From NCBI GenBank assembly GCA_039972875.1, contig JBDWMA010000042.1, positions 1 through 64,000 of the forward strand: a DNA stretch of 64,000 nucleotides, read 5' to 3'. How positions within the stretch are numbered: position 1 is the first letter of the stretch; every line of letters begins with the position of its first letter. The translations under genes and the position numbers were made by a program. The notes under the pieces are model-generated. The model saw only the letters and a list, made by a program, of their open reading frames with translations, did not search any database and was not told the DNA's origin. This DNA is from Pseudoruegeria sp039972875. Its GTDB lineage: Bacteria; Pseudomonadota; Alphaproteobacteria; Rhodobacterales; Rhodobacteraceae. Below, one piece after another: positions 18,843 to 28,574 of this stretch.

Positions 18843-20884
18843 TTGTCTGTCCAAAAACGTCTACCGCTGCGGTCTGCGGCGGTAACGCTCCGCCAACCTG
18901 TTGCCTCTCTATATAAGGCAATAACACCGGTGTTTCTCAACGTTTGAGGGTGAAAGAGAACGCAAGATACGTCATTTTGCGATGGGAAATCCGCCGCCAT
19001 GACGACAAAAGTACCCTCAGTGCAGTATTGGCCTAATCGACTTAAGACATCGCGACCGGCAAGCGTTACGAGGGTCAACTCAGCCCCAGTCCAAACATAA
19101 TCGGACCCTACTTTTTGAAAACCCGTGCGTGATGAAGCATCCAAATGAGAAGCGCCATCGCCATCATTTTCAAGCCAGTTTTCAACAACAAAGCCATCAC
19201 CTTTGGGTTTATTCAAAACACGCCCTTGCGACGTCAGTATACCAACCGTCCGACCAGAGCCCGCAATGAGGATGTGTGGGCGCATGTGTTGTGACCACAA
19301 ATAAAAACCGGCCAGACACAAAACAATACCACTCCACCGCGCATGCCCCCTCCACAAAATTAGGAACAATCCGCCAAGTGTTATCAATGGCAAGGATGCA
19401 GGTGCAGGAATTCGAACATATTGTACCGCCCCGTCTAGCCCTGCGACCCAACCTGCCACAACTAAGATCCAGTGGCAGCCATAGGCCATGATCCAGAGGC
19501 CCAACTGGGAGAGCCCAAAAGGCCACAATAACGCTGACAAGATGGCCGCCGGCATGACAACAAAGCTCATGACAGGCAAGGCCAGTAGATTGGCCAACAC
19601 CCCATAATGTGCAATCTGATTAAAATGGGCAGCCGAATATGGGGCAGTGGCGAGTCCTGCAATCACGGAAGACAAACACAACGCCCCAAGCCAGCGTATC
19701 GGCGCTGGGATCCAATTTGCCCTGATGTGTTTCAAAACCGACCACACCGAGACCAAGGCCGTTGTGGCGGCAAAAGACATCTGGAAGCCGGGCTCCAACA
19801 GCGATTGTGGTCGTATAATCAAGACCAACATTGCGGCAATCGCTACCGCCCGCAACGTCAAGGCGCGTCGATCCAGCAATATCGCGACCAACATCACTGC
19901 AACCATGATAAATGCCCTTTGGGTGGAAACATTTCCCCCCGACAGCGCAAGATATAACGCTGAGGTCAACAGCGCACAAACCGCAGACATTTTTTTTGTG
20001 GGAACCCGCAAGGCAAACCAAGGCCACAAAGCGAATCCCAATCGCACGGAGGCGAGCATGAGCCCGCATAACAACCCCATGTGAAGGCCAGAAATTGCGA
20101 GTAAATGTGCAAGATTTGATTCACGCAATTTACCAAGAGCATCTGCCGAAAACTCGCTTCGGTCTCCGGTTAATAGCGCCGCAACAAAAGCACCATCATC
20201 GCCCGAAATACGGGCTGTCACGCCGCGCAGTATGCTTTGCCTTAACGCAGTCACCCAAAGCCGAGGGCCTGACTGGCTGTCCGCCCGCTTTAACACCGGA
20301 GACCGCGTATATCCAACGCCGCCAAGTTTTTGAAACCATGCAAACCTGCGAAAATCGAAACCTCCAGGCTCCACCGGTCCACTCGGTGCAGACAAATGGC
20401 CGGTCATCATCACCCGCAGTCCCGGAATAGGATCGATGAACCCTTGATCGCCATGTAACGAAACTCGTATCCGTTGTGGTGTTTTATCGGGGGCCATATT
20501 GGAAAGGATCACTTGATCTAATGTCAAGCGGACAGCCTCGCTGAACGATCTGTCTATTTTTATTATCCGGCCTTCGATGGGTCCATAATAACGAAAAGTT
20601 AAAACAGGTGCAGAGCGTACATTTGCTTGGATAGAAGCCACTAACCCTCCCGCTAGAAACAAGGTCAGCGCAATAAAAACAGGCGTGGCACCATTTGAGT
20701 GGAGCAAAATCAATGAAACCGATAGAACACAAAGAACCGCCCCAAGGGTCAAAACCCAGAAGTCCGGCTCACGGTACAGCGAAAAATACAGCCCAATTCC
20801 AATGGAAAAAAATACTGGGCACCAGACAAAGAGCTGCCCCCGACGTTCCGCAAGCGAATTCAATAGCTCAGAGAGATGCGGCAC
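18839..20884 (-). CDS. comEC: ComEC/Rec2 family DNA-uptake channel protein
   Basis: 681 residues, from a GTG at 20884 with GGAGG at a good distance. It has an N-terminal DUF4131-type part with membrane segments, then the multi-pass Competence domain with the hallmark AHLLAISGLHMGL, and a short C-terminal soluble part. No metallo-beta-lactamase His motif (HxHxDH) is seen, as in many alphaproteobacterial ComEC proteins. In the inner membrane it would pass single-stranded DNA to the cytoplasm. Such uptake also serves reception of gene-transfer-agent DNA in Rhodobacter, which is relevant given the lysis cassette at 28-29 kb. Confidence 0.9.
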   Translation of the reverse strand: MPHLSELLNSLAERRGQLFVWCPVFFSIGIGLYFSLYREPDFWVLTLGAVLCVLSVSLILLHSNGATPVFIALTLFLAGGLVASIQANVRSAPVLTFRYYGPIEGRIIKIDRSFSEAVRLTLDQVILSNMAPDKTPQRIRVSLHGDQGFIDPIPGLRVMMTGHLSAPSGPVEPGGFDFRRFAWFQKLGGVGYTRSPVLKRADSQSGPRLWVTALRQSILRGVTARISGDDGAFVAALLTGDRSEFSADALGKLRESNLAHLLAISGLHMGLLCGLMLASVRLGFALWPWFALRVPTKKMSAVCALLTSALYLALSGGNVSTQRAFIMVAVMLVAILLDRRALTLRAVAIAAMLVLIIRPQSLLEPGFQMSFAATTALVSVWSVLKHIRANWIPAPIRWLGALCLSSVIAGLATAPYSAAHFNQIAHYGVLANLLALPVMSFVVMPAAILSALLWPFGLSQLGLWIMAYGCHWILVVAGWVAGLDGAVQYVRIPAPASLPLITLGGLFLILWRGHARWSGIVLCLAGFYLWSQHMRPHILIAGSGRTVGILTSQGRVLNKPKGDGFVVENWLENDGDGASHLDASSRTGFQKVGSDYVWTGAELTLVTLAGRDVLSRLGQYCTEGTFVVMAADFPSQNDVSCVLFHPQTLRNTGVIALYREATGWRSVTAADRSGRRFWTDN

Positions 20885-20963
20885 TCTTGTCCTCCTCCCC
20901 CTGCGGATTTACAACGTGCTCAAAGAAGTACCCCCTTCATGGTTTCCAAAAGGTTAATGCCTG

Positions 20964-22370
20964 ATGTCCGAGCGCAAAGTTGTCACCCGTTTCGCCCCGT
21001 CCCCAACCGGTTATCTTCATATCGGTGGGGCGCGTACGGCCCTTTTTAATTGGCTCTATGCACGAGCGCATGGCGGCGAGTTTCAATTGCGGATCGAGGA
21101 TACCGACCGTGCCAGATCAACTCCCGAAGCGACCTCTGCGATCCTACGTGGCATGCGCTGGCTTGGATTGGATCATGATGGAGAGGCCGTTAGTCAATTT
21201 GAGCGTGCCGATCGTCACGCAGAAGTTGCCAATGAAATGCTTGCAGCAGGTCATGCTTACAAGTGCTTTGCCAGCCAAGAAGAAATTGCTGCATTCCGCG
21301 AGGCCGCCCGCGCGGCGGGCACTTCAACACTCTATCAAAGTCCTTGGCGTGATGCGGACCCAGTTACATTTCCAGATGAACCCTATGTCATCCGACTAAA
21401 AGCCCCCCGAGAGGGCCAAACCGTTATTAACGATCAGGTGCAGGGCAAGGTGACGTTCAAAAACGCACTTTTGGATGACATGATCTTGTTACGATCCGAT
21501 GGTACTCCGACCTATATGTTGGCTGTCGTTGTCGATGACCACGACATGGGTGTCACCCATGTCATTCGCGGAGATGATCACTTGAACAATGCGGCACGAC
21601 AATCCCAGATCTATGTCGCGATGGAATGGCCGCTTCCGGTATATGCACATATCCCCCTGATACACGGTCAAGACGGTAAAAAACTGTCCAAACGACATGG
21701 TGCGTTGGGCGTAGAAGAATATCAGGCGATGGGCTATCCAGCGGCTGGAATGCGCAATTATCTGGCCCGATTGGGCTGGAGTCATGGAGATGACGAATTT
21801 TTTACCGATGCGCAGGCTATCGAATGGTTTGATTTTGGGGGAATTGGAAAATCCCCAGCGCGATTTGATTTCAAAAAGCTGGATAACCTGTCAGGCCAAC
21901 ATATCGCCGTCGGCGAAAATGCTGCGCTGCTGCAAGAAATCGAGGCATATCTGGCAGTTGCGGGCGAGCCGCCCCTGTCCGAGGCGCAAAAATCGGGGTT
22001 ATCGGACGCTATGTATTGCGTTCAAGAACGGGCAAAAACTTACCCTGATCTTATTGATAAAGCGCATTTTATCATGACTTCACGTCCTATTCAGGTCGAA
22101 GAAAAAGCTGCAAAGCATCTTGATACCGTATCCCGTAGTATACTGAATGAATTGACGCCGCAGTTGCAAAATGTTAGCTGGGTACGCGATGACCTCGAAG
22201 CCTGTTTAATGGGCTTTGCTCAGGAAAAAGAAACGAAGTTCGGTAAGCTGGCAGGTCCCCTTCGGGCCGCCCTCGCCGGACGCGCGGCAACACCTAGCGT
22301 CTTTGATATGATGCTTGTGCTGGGGCGCGAAGAAACAATGGCTCGGATAAACGACGCCGCAACAGGATAA
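20964..22370 (+). CDS. gltX: Glutamyl-tRNA synthetase
   Basis: 468 residues, a class I synthetase of the discriminating bacterial type. The HIGH motif appears as YLHIGGART near residue 18, and the KMSKS motif as KKLSKRHG near 240. The start is ATG at 20964 with AAAGG upstream. It is divergent from comEC across 79 bases and followed at 80 bases by gltA. Confidence 0.96.
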   Translation: MSERKVVTRFAPSPTGYLHIGGARTALFNWLYARAHGGEFQLRIEDTDRARSTPEATSAILRGMRWLGLDHDGEAVSQFERADRHAEVANEMLAAGHAYKCFASQEEIAAFREAARAAGTSTLYQSPWRDADPVTFPDEPYVIRLKAPREGQTVINDQVQGKVTFKNALLDDMILLRSDGTPTYMLAVVVDDHDMGVTHVIRGDDHLNNAARQSQIYVAMEWPLPVYAHIPLIHGQDGKKLSKRHGALGVEEYQAMGYPAAGMRNYLARLGWSHGDDEFFTDAQAIEWFDFGGIGKSPARFDFKKLDNLSGQHIAVGENAALLQEIEAYLAVAGEPPLSEAQKSGLSDAMYCVQERAKTYPDLIDKAHFIMTSRPIQVEEKAAKHLDTVSRSILNELTPQLQNVSWVRDDLEACLMGFAQEKETKFGKLAGPLRAALAGRAATPSVFDMMLVLGREETMARINDAATG

Positions 22371-22450
22371 GGGCAGATGACGCCCTTTTGATCCTGTCAA
22401 AATCCGACCTTCGCGCTTTGTCGCGCAGGTCCGCTACAAGAGGGTAAAGA

Positions 22451-23746
22451 ATGTCTGACAATACAAAGACTGCGACGCTACACATTGGCGAAAAAACCTT
22501 GGAGCTGCCAATTCACAGCCCCACTGCTGGCCCAGATGTAATCGACATCCGTCGTCTATACGCCGATGGTGGCGTATTCACCTATGATCCGGGTTTCACA
22601 TCCACAGCGGCATGTGAATCCACAATCACGTTCATCGATGGCGACAAAGGCGAGCTTTTGCATCGCGGGTATCCTATCGACCAACTGGCTGAAAAATCTC
22701 ACTTCCTCGAAGTGTGCTATTTGCTGTTATACGGTGATTTGCCCTCCGCCGATCAGTTGGAAGATTTCGAAAGCCGGGTGACAAACCACACCATGATCCA
22801 TGAACAAATGATGTATTTGTTCCGTGGTTTCCGTCGCGATGCACACCCAATGGCGATTATGGTTGGCGTCGTTGGTGCGATGTCTGCATTCTACCACGAC
22901 TCTTTGGATATCAACGATCCTTGGCAGCGCGAAGTTGCCTCCATTCGTATGATTGCAAAAATGCCAACAATCGCTGCCATGGCATATAAATACACCATTG
23001 GTCAGCCGTTCGTATATCCACGCAACGATGAGGATTACGCCTCAAACTTCTTACGCATGTGCTTTGCCGTGCCTGCTGAGGATTATGAAGTTAACCCGAT
23101 CCTGTCACGCGCTATGGACCGTATCTTTACACTGCATGCTGACCATGAGCAAAATGCGTCAACATCGACCGTTCGTTTGGCATCTTCTTCGGGTGCTAAT
23201 CCCTTTGCTTGCATCGCGGCTGGTATCGCATGCTTGTGGGGCCCTGCCCACGGTGGCGCAAACCAAGCTTGCCTTGAGATGCTGCGTGAAATCGGCACTG
23301 TTGACCGTATTCCTGAATACATCGCCCGCGCCAAAGATAAGAGCGATCCATTCCGCTTGATGGGCTTTGGCCACCGCGTTTATAAAAACTTTGACCCACG
23401 CGCGACTGTGATGAAACAATCCGCTGATGAAGTTCTTGAGCTGTTGGGCGTTGAAGACAACCCTGTTTTGCAGGTTGCCAAAGAGTTGGAAAAAGCCGCG
23501 CTGGCAGATCCATACTTCGCGGACAAAAAGCTGTTCCCGAACGTGGATTTCTATTCTGGTATCATCCTAGAGGCCATGGGCTTCCCAACTGAAATGTTCA
23601 CACCGATCTTTGCGCTGTCGCGTACAGTTGGTTGGATTTCACAGTGGAAAGAACAGATTTCTGATCCCGGTCTGAAAATCGGCCGTCCGCGTCAGCTGTA
23701 TCAAGGTGAATTGACGCGCGATTACCCGAACATCGAAGACCGGTAA
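22451..23746 (+). CDS. gltA: Citrate synthase
   Basis: 431 residues, type II hexameric citrate synthase, the entry enzyme of the TCA cycle. Family blocks include LLHRGYPIDQLAEKS, DHEQNASTSTVRLASSSGANP (active-site His), GPAHGGANQACLEML and LMGFGHRVYKNFDPRA, and an Asp in NVDFYSGIILEAMGFP. RBS GAGGG precedes the ATG. A strong terminator follows. Confidence 0.97.
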   Translation: MSDNTKTATLHIGEKTLELPIHSPTAGPDVIDIRRLYADGGVFTYDPGFTSTAACESTITFIDGDKGELLHRGYPIDQLAEKSHFLEVCYLLLYGDLPSADQLEDFESRVTNHTMIHEQMMYLFRGFRRDAHPMAIMVGVVGAMSAFYHDSLDINDPWQREVASIRMIAKMPTIAAMAYKYTIGQPFVYPRNDEDYASNFLRMCFAVPAEDYEVNPILSRAMDRIFTLHADHEQNASTSTVRLASSSGANPFACIAAGIACLWGPAHGGANQACLEMLREIGTVDRIPEYIARAKDKSDPFRLMGFGHRVYKNFDPRATVMKQSADEVLELLGVEDNPVLQVAKELEKAALADPYFADKKLFPNVDFYSGIILEAMGFPTEMFTPIFALSRTVGWISQWKEQISDPGLKIGRPRQLYQGELTRDYPNIEDR

Positions 23747-23770
23747 GCGGCTCGATTATATTCGAATTCA

Positions 23771-23797
23771 GGGCTGTGCATTGCACGGCCCTTTTTT
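23771..23797 (+). terminator. Rho-independent terminator of gltA
   Basis: GGGCTGTGC (23771-23779) pairs with GCACGGCCC (23783-23791) around an ATT loop, with one T-G pair, and is followed by six T. It lies 24 bases after the gltA stop. Confidence 0.92.
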
Positions 23798-24100
23798 CAT
23801 GGGAAGGTACATCACCGAATGCCTTCCATTAGATATTTCCGCCTATCCCTAAAAAATCAACCAGCCCAAGGAACATATTTCGATCCTATCCTAAAAGGGG
23901 CAGCACACTCTCTCTTGCAAATCTCGGATCCCTGCCCTACCCATGGTGGACGGTCCGCAGTTCACCGAGGCGTCGTCGGCCAATTGGCCATGCTAAACCT
24001 GTCAGACATCTTCGCATCCCAGTTTTTTCTGTGCGTTGATAAGGGCGACCATCAACAGGCCAATGGCCCCACTGCACAGTTTAAAACAAGGATGCTGTCC
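23798..24100 (+). other. Gene-poor stretch between gltA and the DUF2087 gene
   Basis: About 300 bases. The frame of the DUF2087 gene stays open back to an ATG at 23819, which would add 94 residues, but that extension resembles nothing I know and has no clear ribosome binding site. I see no RNA gene or repeat here. It probably holds the promoter of the DUF2087 gene. Confidence 0.4.
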
Positions 24101-24640
24101 ATGTCTCGTGACGCAATGCCTCTCTATATTGATGACCTGTCCAGCTTTGCAAAAGCTCTGCGCCAAAACCTATCCGAAAAAGAATCTCTTCCTGGTCATT
24201 CTGCATTTCTAACCCAAATCGCTAAAGCCGCGGGAGCTCGAAATTACCAACATCTAAGAGCAATAGCACCTCAATCAGACACATCCGAAGACGTGGTGCG
24301 TGCGATGCGGTATTTTGATGATTATGGTCAGATGTCTCAATGGCCGGCACAAACCAAGATACAAGGACTGTGTCTCTGGCCATTTTGGGCACGTATTAAA
24401 CCGCGCTTTGAATTGACCGAACAAGAAATCAACACCATCCTCAAACAAGGCTGCGGCTTTGGGGATCACGTACTGATGCGACGGTCGCTCATTGACCATA
24501 AATTGATGAAACGCCAAAATGACGGGTCAAAATACATCAGGATTGAACAAATACCATCTGCGGATGCTCTTGCGATGATCAGAGGTCTTCCGAATATACC
24601 GGTCCACCGTAAACCGGTTGGACACCAAGTCATAGAATAA
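24101..24640 (+). CDS. DUF2087 domain protein
   Basis: 179 residues from the ATG at 24101 (MSRDAMPLYIDDLSSFAKAL), where relatives in this family group start. The N-terminal half is a helical segment (FAKALRQNL...LPGHSAFLTQIAKAAGARNYQHLRA) of the kind found in small phage- or glyoxalase-linked proteins. The C-terminal half is DUF2087: a QWPAQTKIQ segment, then FELTEQEINTILKQ, then LMRRSLIDHKLMKR, a winged-helix-like fold with a possible nucleic-acid role. An ATG at 24092 is also possible. Function unknown. Confidence 0.72.
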   Translation: MSRDAMPLYIDDLSSFAKALRQNLSEKESLPGHSAFLTQIAKAAGARNYQHLRAIAPQSDTSEDVVRAMRYFDDYGQMSQWPAQTKIQGLCLWPFWARIKPRFELTEQEINTILKQGCGFGDHVLMRRSLIDHKLMKRQNDGSKYIRIEQIPSADALAMIRGLPNIPVHRKPVGHQVIE

Positions 24641-24673
24641 ACAAAATGACGCATCCTCACTTTGGATGCGTCA
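24640..24673 (-). terminator. Terminator of the enoyl-CoA hydratase gene
   Basis: TGACGCATCC (24647-24656) and GGATGCGTCA (24664-24673) form a perfect 10-bp stem with a 7-base loop. On the minus strand it is followed by TTTTGTTTATT, so it mainly serves the minus-strand gene. It lies between two convergent genes and could also stop plus-strand transcripts. Confidence 0.8.
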
Positions 24674-24684
24674 AACACAATGAC

Positions 24685-25461
24685 TTACCGGCCTTCAAAC
24701 TTGGCAGGACGCTTTTCGGTAAAGGCCACAACGCCCTCGCGGAAATCACGCGTTTTTCCGGCTTCTCCTTGGAATTTTGCCTCAAGTGCAAGCTGATCCT
24801 CAAGTGAATTTTCAAAACTGCCGCGAATAGCGCGCTTGATGCGGCGATAGGCTTTGGTTGGCCCATTCGCCAATGCGGCGGCCCGACCTTGCCAATGCGC
24901 TACAAAATCTGCGTCCGGAATGGCTTCAAAAATCATGCCCCAATCCGCGGCTTGCCGGGCGGTGATTGGTTCTGCAAAAAGCGCTGCCCCCATTGCTTTG
25001 GCCATTCCCATCTGGCGGGGCATAAAATAGCTACCGCCTGCGTCTGGCACCAACCCAATGCGCGTAAATGCCTGCAGGAATTTCGCGGATTCAGACGCAA
25101 TTACCACGTCACATGCTAATGCAACATTTGCCCCAGCCCCGGCTGCCATACCATTCACAGCAGCAATTGTGGGCAAACGACATTCCGAGATCGCTTCAAT
25201 CAAGGGAGTATATTCGTCGCGCAACAAGCGTTCCAAATCCATATTCAAAACATTGGATTGAGACCCAAGATCCTGCCCAGAACAAAACGCACGTCCGCGA
25301 CCCGTGAACACCAAAACGCGCGAAGTTTCCTCAACCGCCTTAATTGCGTGCAAAAGCTCTGCGCGCATTTGCGTGTCCATCGCGTTCATCGCTTCAGCAC
25401 GATCCAAGGTGATCACGGCAACACCGTCATGTTCGCGCAGTTTGATGGCCTGATAATACAT
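24685..25461 (-). CDS. Enoyl-CoA hydratase/isomerase family protein (PaaG-like)
   Basis: 258 residues, crotonase fold. The oxyanion-hole blocks are GRAFCSGQDL (about 55-64) and NGMAAGAGANVALACDVVIAS, followed by TRIGLVPDAGGSYFMPR. The FCSGQDL variant and the overall pattern are like PaaG, the oxepin-forming isomerase of phenylacetate degradation, but no other paa gene is in the window, so the substrate is left open. GAGGG precedes the ATG. Confidence 0.8.
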   Translation of the reverse strand: MYYQAIKLREHDGVAVITLDRAEAMNAMDTQMRAELLHAIKAVEETSRVLVFTGRGRAFCSGQDLGSQSNVLNMDLERLLRDEYTPLIEAISECRLPTIAAVNGMAAGAGANVALACDVVIASESAKFLQAFTRIGLVPDAGGSYFMPRQMGMAKAMGAALFAEPITARQAADWGMIFEAIPDADFVAHWQGRAAALANGPTKAYRRIKRAIRGSFENSLEDQLALEAKFQGEAGKTRDFREGVVAFTEKRPAKFEGR

Positions 25462-25530
25462 GCTTCTATCCCTCTAAAACTTAGGAAACAGATAATGTGA
25501 ACGAAGCGGTTTAGAAAGGGGGACGGTGCG

Positions 25531-25986
25531 TTATTCGCCTAATATATCTTTTAAACGCGCTTGTTCTTCAGCTGACAGCGGCGCTTCAGCAGATGAACTG
25601 CTTGTTGATCTCCGCCGCAGATAACCAAAGCCAATCCCAAACGCTAGCAAAAGCATAGCCGGACCTGCCGCCCAAAGCAGGATGTTAGATCCGGAGACCT
25701 GTGGTTGGAGCAGAACATATTCGCCATAGCGATCCACAATAAAGGCCATTGCCTCTGCGTCCGTATCCCCCGCGACAAGGCGTTCGCGCACCAAAAGACG
25801 TAGGTCTCTCGCCAGATCTGCGTGGGATTCATCAATGCTCTCATTTCGACAAACAAGGCACCTTAAACCTTTTGAAAGATCCCGCGCCCGTTCTTCCATT
25901 GCGGGGTCAGAAAGGACTTCATCGGGCTGAACCGCCCATGTTGGGGTGGCAAACAGCAGGACAAGGATCAGAATTAAACGTGTCAT
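25531..25986 (-). CDS. ccmH: Cytochrome c-type biogenesis protein CcmH
   Basis: 151 residues: a signal peptide (to about AVQP), the redox motif LRCLVCRNESI near residue 42-52 (Cys-x-x-Cys), the VRERLVAGDTDAEAM helix, one C-terminal membrane segment and an RRR tail. It reduces apocytochrome c so that haem can be attached, working with CcmF. It starts 4 bases after ccmF. Confidence 0.94.
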   Translation of the reverse strand: MTRLILILVLLFATPTWAVQPDEVLSDPAMEERARDLSKGLRCLVCRNESIDESHADLARDLRLLVRERLVAGDTDAEAMAFIVDRYGEYVLLQPQVSGSNILLWAAGPAMLLLAFGIGFGYLRRRSTSSSSAEAPLSAEEQARLKDILGE

Positions 25987-25990
25987 TAAC

Positions 25991-27961
25991 CTACTCCGCT
26001 GCTACGGCCATCGGCGTCTTCCGGGCACCAACGGCAACACGCATCCGCCGATCAGAGAGGCTCAGACACCCCCCAAATGACATGATGATCGCCCCCAACC
26101 AAATCCAATTGGCCAAAGGTTTAATATACGTGCGGACAGCAAAGCCACCTTGTAGCTGTTGATCACCGATCACGAGGTAAATATCGCGCCATAGTCCGTT
26201 ATGAATGGCTGCCTCTGTTGTGGGCATTTTGGCGACGGGATAAACACGTTTTTCAGGATACAACGTCCCAACCAGACGCCCGTTCCTTTCCACTTTCATC
26301 TCTGCCAGTGTGGTAAAATAGTTCGGACCTTGCGCCTGTTCTACCCCCATAAGTGTAACCGACACTGCCCCGACCTCAAACTGTTCACCGATTTGAGCAA
26401 CGCGGATGTCTTCTTGCTCCCACGCGAGCAAACCAGCAATACCCAGGCACGTAATGCCGAACCCAGCATGGGCAACAGCCTTACCCCAATCTGCACGCGG
26501 AAGGCGCCTTAACCTATTGATGCGGTTAGAGAGATCGCCCCGCCCCGTACGGATCCAAAGGTCAATCGCGGCCCCAACAACCAACCATACTCCTAACCCA
26601 ACACCAATGGGACCAAGAGCAGAACGACCCGTTTGCATCGCCCAAACCATGGCCGCAACGGCAATACTCAAGACAAAAACCCCACGCATACTTTTCATCG
26701 CTTTGCCAAGGTTTCCCCGTTTCCAGGGCAATACCGATCCAATAGGAAGCGCAATCGCCAATACAACCATAAACGGTGTAAACGCCATATTGAAAAACGG
26801 TGGTCCTACCGAAAGTTTACGATCAAAAAACAACTCTGCCACGAGCGGCCAGATCGTTCCGAAAAAGACGACAAAAGCAGACACCGCAAGCAATATGTTG
26901 TTGAAAACAAGAGCGCCTTCTCGGCTCACAGGGGAAAAAATTCCCTTTGCCTCCATCGCCCCAGCCCGTGCCGCAAAGAGAGTCAACGCTCCCCCCATAA
27001 AGAACGCAAGGATCAACAGAATAAACACGCCTCGCTCAGGGTCACTGGCAAAAGCATGAACGCTGGTCAAAACACCTGATCGGACTATGAAAGTCCCAAT
27101 CAGCGAAAATCCAAACGCTAGGATTGCTAACAGGATTGTCCAGCTTTTAAGGGCCTCACGTTTTTCGACGACAATCGCAGAATGCAGCAACGCAGCGGCG
27201 ATCAGCCAAGGCATAAATGAGGCGTTTTCGACCGGATCCCAGAACCAAAAACCGCCCCAACCCAATTCATAATAAGCCCACCATGATCCCAAAGCGATGC
27301 CGATGGTTAAAAACACCCACGCCGCGAGCGTCCAAGGGCGAACCCATCGCGCCCAAGCTGCATCAACGCGCCCCTCGATTAAAGCCGCTACAGCAAAAGA
27401 AAACGACATGCTCAGCCCAACATATCCAAGGTACAGAAATGGTGGATGAAAAGCCAACCCAGGATCCTGCAACAGGGGATTCAGATCCTGCCCATCAAAG
27501 GGAGGAGATGCCAACCGTAGGAACGGGTTCGAAGTGAATAGAATAAATGAAAAGAACGCAACGGCGATAGCGGATTGTACCGACAACACACGTGCTCGCA
27601 AACGCTCTGGCAAATCCCCGCCGAACCACGCAGCACAAGCCCCAAACCCAGCAAGAATCAGCACCCAAAGCAGCATCGACCCTTCGTGATTGCCCCAAAC
27701 GCCTGACACTTTATACAGCATCGGTTTTAAAGAATGGGAATTCAGTACAACTAGTTTGAGGGAAAAATCTGACGTTACAAACGCGTAAGTTAGCGCCGCA
27801 AAGGACGCCAACGTCAATAAAAACTGAGCGCTTGCAGCCGGAACAGCCAAAGCCATCCAGCCAGCCCACCCTTTCTGGGCGCCGATTAAAGGAACAATTG
27901 CCTGCACGATGGCGACGACAAAGGCGAGGATCAGGGCGAAATGGCCAACTTCTGCTATCAT
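25991..27961 (-). CDS. ccmF: Haem lyase subunit CcmF
   Basis: 656 residues with many membrane segments. The tryptophan-rich periplasmic WWD motif is WGGFWFWDPVENASFMPWL, with conserved His in SHSLKP-type and GSMLLWVL regions nearby. It ligates haem from CcmE to apocytochromes c in the periplasm. It is followed at 4 bases by ccmH. Upstream on the same strand, at 67 bases, is the holin gene rather than ccmE. Confidence 0.95.
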   Translation of the reverse strand: MIAEVGHFALILAFVVAIVQAIVPLIGAQKGWAGWMALAVPAASAQFLLTLASFAALTYAFVTSDFSLKLVVLNSHSLKPMLYKVSGVWGNHEGSMLLWVLILAGFGACAAWFGGDLPERLRARVLSVQSAIAVAFFSFILFTSNPFLRLASPPFDGQDLNPLLQDPGLAFHPPFLYLGYVGLSMSFSFAVAALIEGRVDAAWARWVRPWTLAAWVFLTIGIALGSWWAYYELGWGGFWFWDPVENASFMPWLIAAALLHSAIVVEKREALKSWTILLAILAFGFSLIGTFIVRSGVLTSVHAFASDPERGVFILLILAFFMGGALTLFAARAGAMEAKGIFSPVSREGALVFNNILLAVSAFVVFFGTIWPLVAELFFDRKLSVGPPFFNMAFTPFMVVLAIALPIGSVLPWKRGNLGKAMKSMRGVFVLSIAVAAMVWAMQTGRSALGPIGVGLGVWLVVGAAIDLWIRTGRGDLSNRINRLRRLPRADWGKAVAHAGFGITCLGIAGLLAWEQEDIRVAQIGEQFEVGAVSVTLMGVEQAQGPNYFTTLAEMKVERNGRLVGTLYPEKRVYPVAKMPTTEAAIHNGLWRDIYLVIGDQQLQGGFAVRTYIKPLANWIWLGAIIMSFGGCLSLSDRRMRVAVGARKTPMAVAAE

Positions 27962-28028
27962 GTGTCAGATAATAGCTTATTCCCCCTCTACAACAATGGC
28001 AGAGCGACCGTTTCCAATGGCCAGATTG

Positions 28029-28574
28029 TCACGGTTTAGTGCTACCTCGCCAATCCTGCAGCGCGGGATTGTCACTTTGGTCGTCTTGGGGAGGCTCCTT
28101 TAGGCCCTCTTCAAAGGCCTCCAGAACCTTTAAATTGCTCACCACAGTCGGTACGCGATTATAAGTTTCTGCCAGAGATTGCTGAAACGCTTGTCCTTTA
28201 ACTTGATGACGTGCCCCAAAATAAAAAGACACAACAATTCCTAACAACCACCAAAGTGGTTCAGGAACGAGTGCAAGCCCTTGCATCCGTGCGGAAAACC
28301 AAACCGGATTGGTCATAGCAGAAACAAACAACGCGATGATTCCCAACACCAATGCAGGTCTTGGTATGCGATTGACGCCATCCATAAATCGGTCAAACCC
28401 ACCTTGTCTCGGTTGCACAAATTCAGCCGCCATCTGAGATAACGCTGCCTGTTGAATCGTCGTGCGACGCGCGGCCCCGGCCTCTGCATTTTCGTGAAAG
28501 ACTTCGACAGTTTCGCGCAAAACATTGCGCCCCCCCCCGAACAAAAGTGACATCAAACCCGATATCATTCCCAT
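28029..28574 (-). CDS. Holin of the gene-transfer-agent type (3TM holin family)
   Basis: 181 residues. Two clear hydrophobic segments (PRPALVLGIIALFVSAM about 78-94, and PLWWLLGIVVSFYFGA about 108-123) and a weaker N-terminal one (MISGLMSLLFGG), with a charged C-terminal tail. This pattern matches the GTA_holin_3TM family described from Rhodobacter capsulatus gene transfer agent release. The ATG lies inside the end of the endolysin gene (10-base overlap), so the two are coupled. It would open the inner membrane so the muramidase can reach the wall. Confidence 0.85.
   Translation of the reverse strand: MGMISGLMSLLFGGGRNVLRETVEVFHENAEAGAARRTTIQQAALSQMAAEFVQPRQGGFDRFMDGVNRIPRPALVLGIIALFVSAMTNPVWFSARMQGLALVPEPLWWLLGIVVSFYFGARHQVKGQAFQQSLAETYNRVPTVVSNLKVLEAFEEGLKEPPQDDQSDNPALQDWRGSTKP

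Noticed and set aside
23819..24100. Upstream extension of the DUF2087 gene
   Set aside because: The extra 94 residues look non-coding and relatives appear to start at the later Met.
24685..25461. Phenylacetate degradation operon
   Set aside because: The hydratase is PaaG-like, but no other paa gene is nearby; the neighbours are ccmH and a DUF2087 protein.
26406..27079. Long plus-strand open frames inside ccmF
   Set aside because: They are shadows of ccmF, rich in Arg, Pro and Thr, with no site or family.
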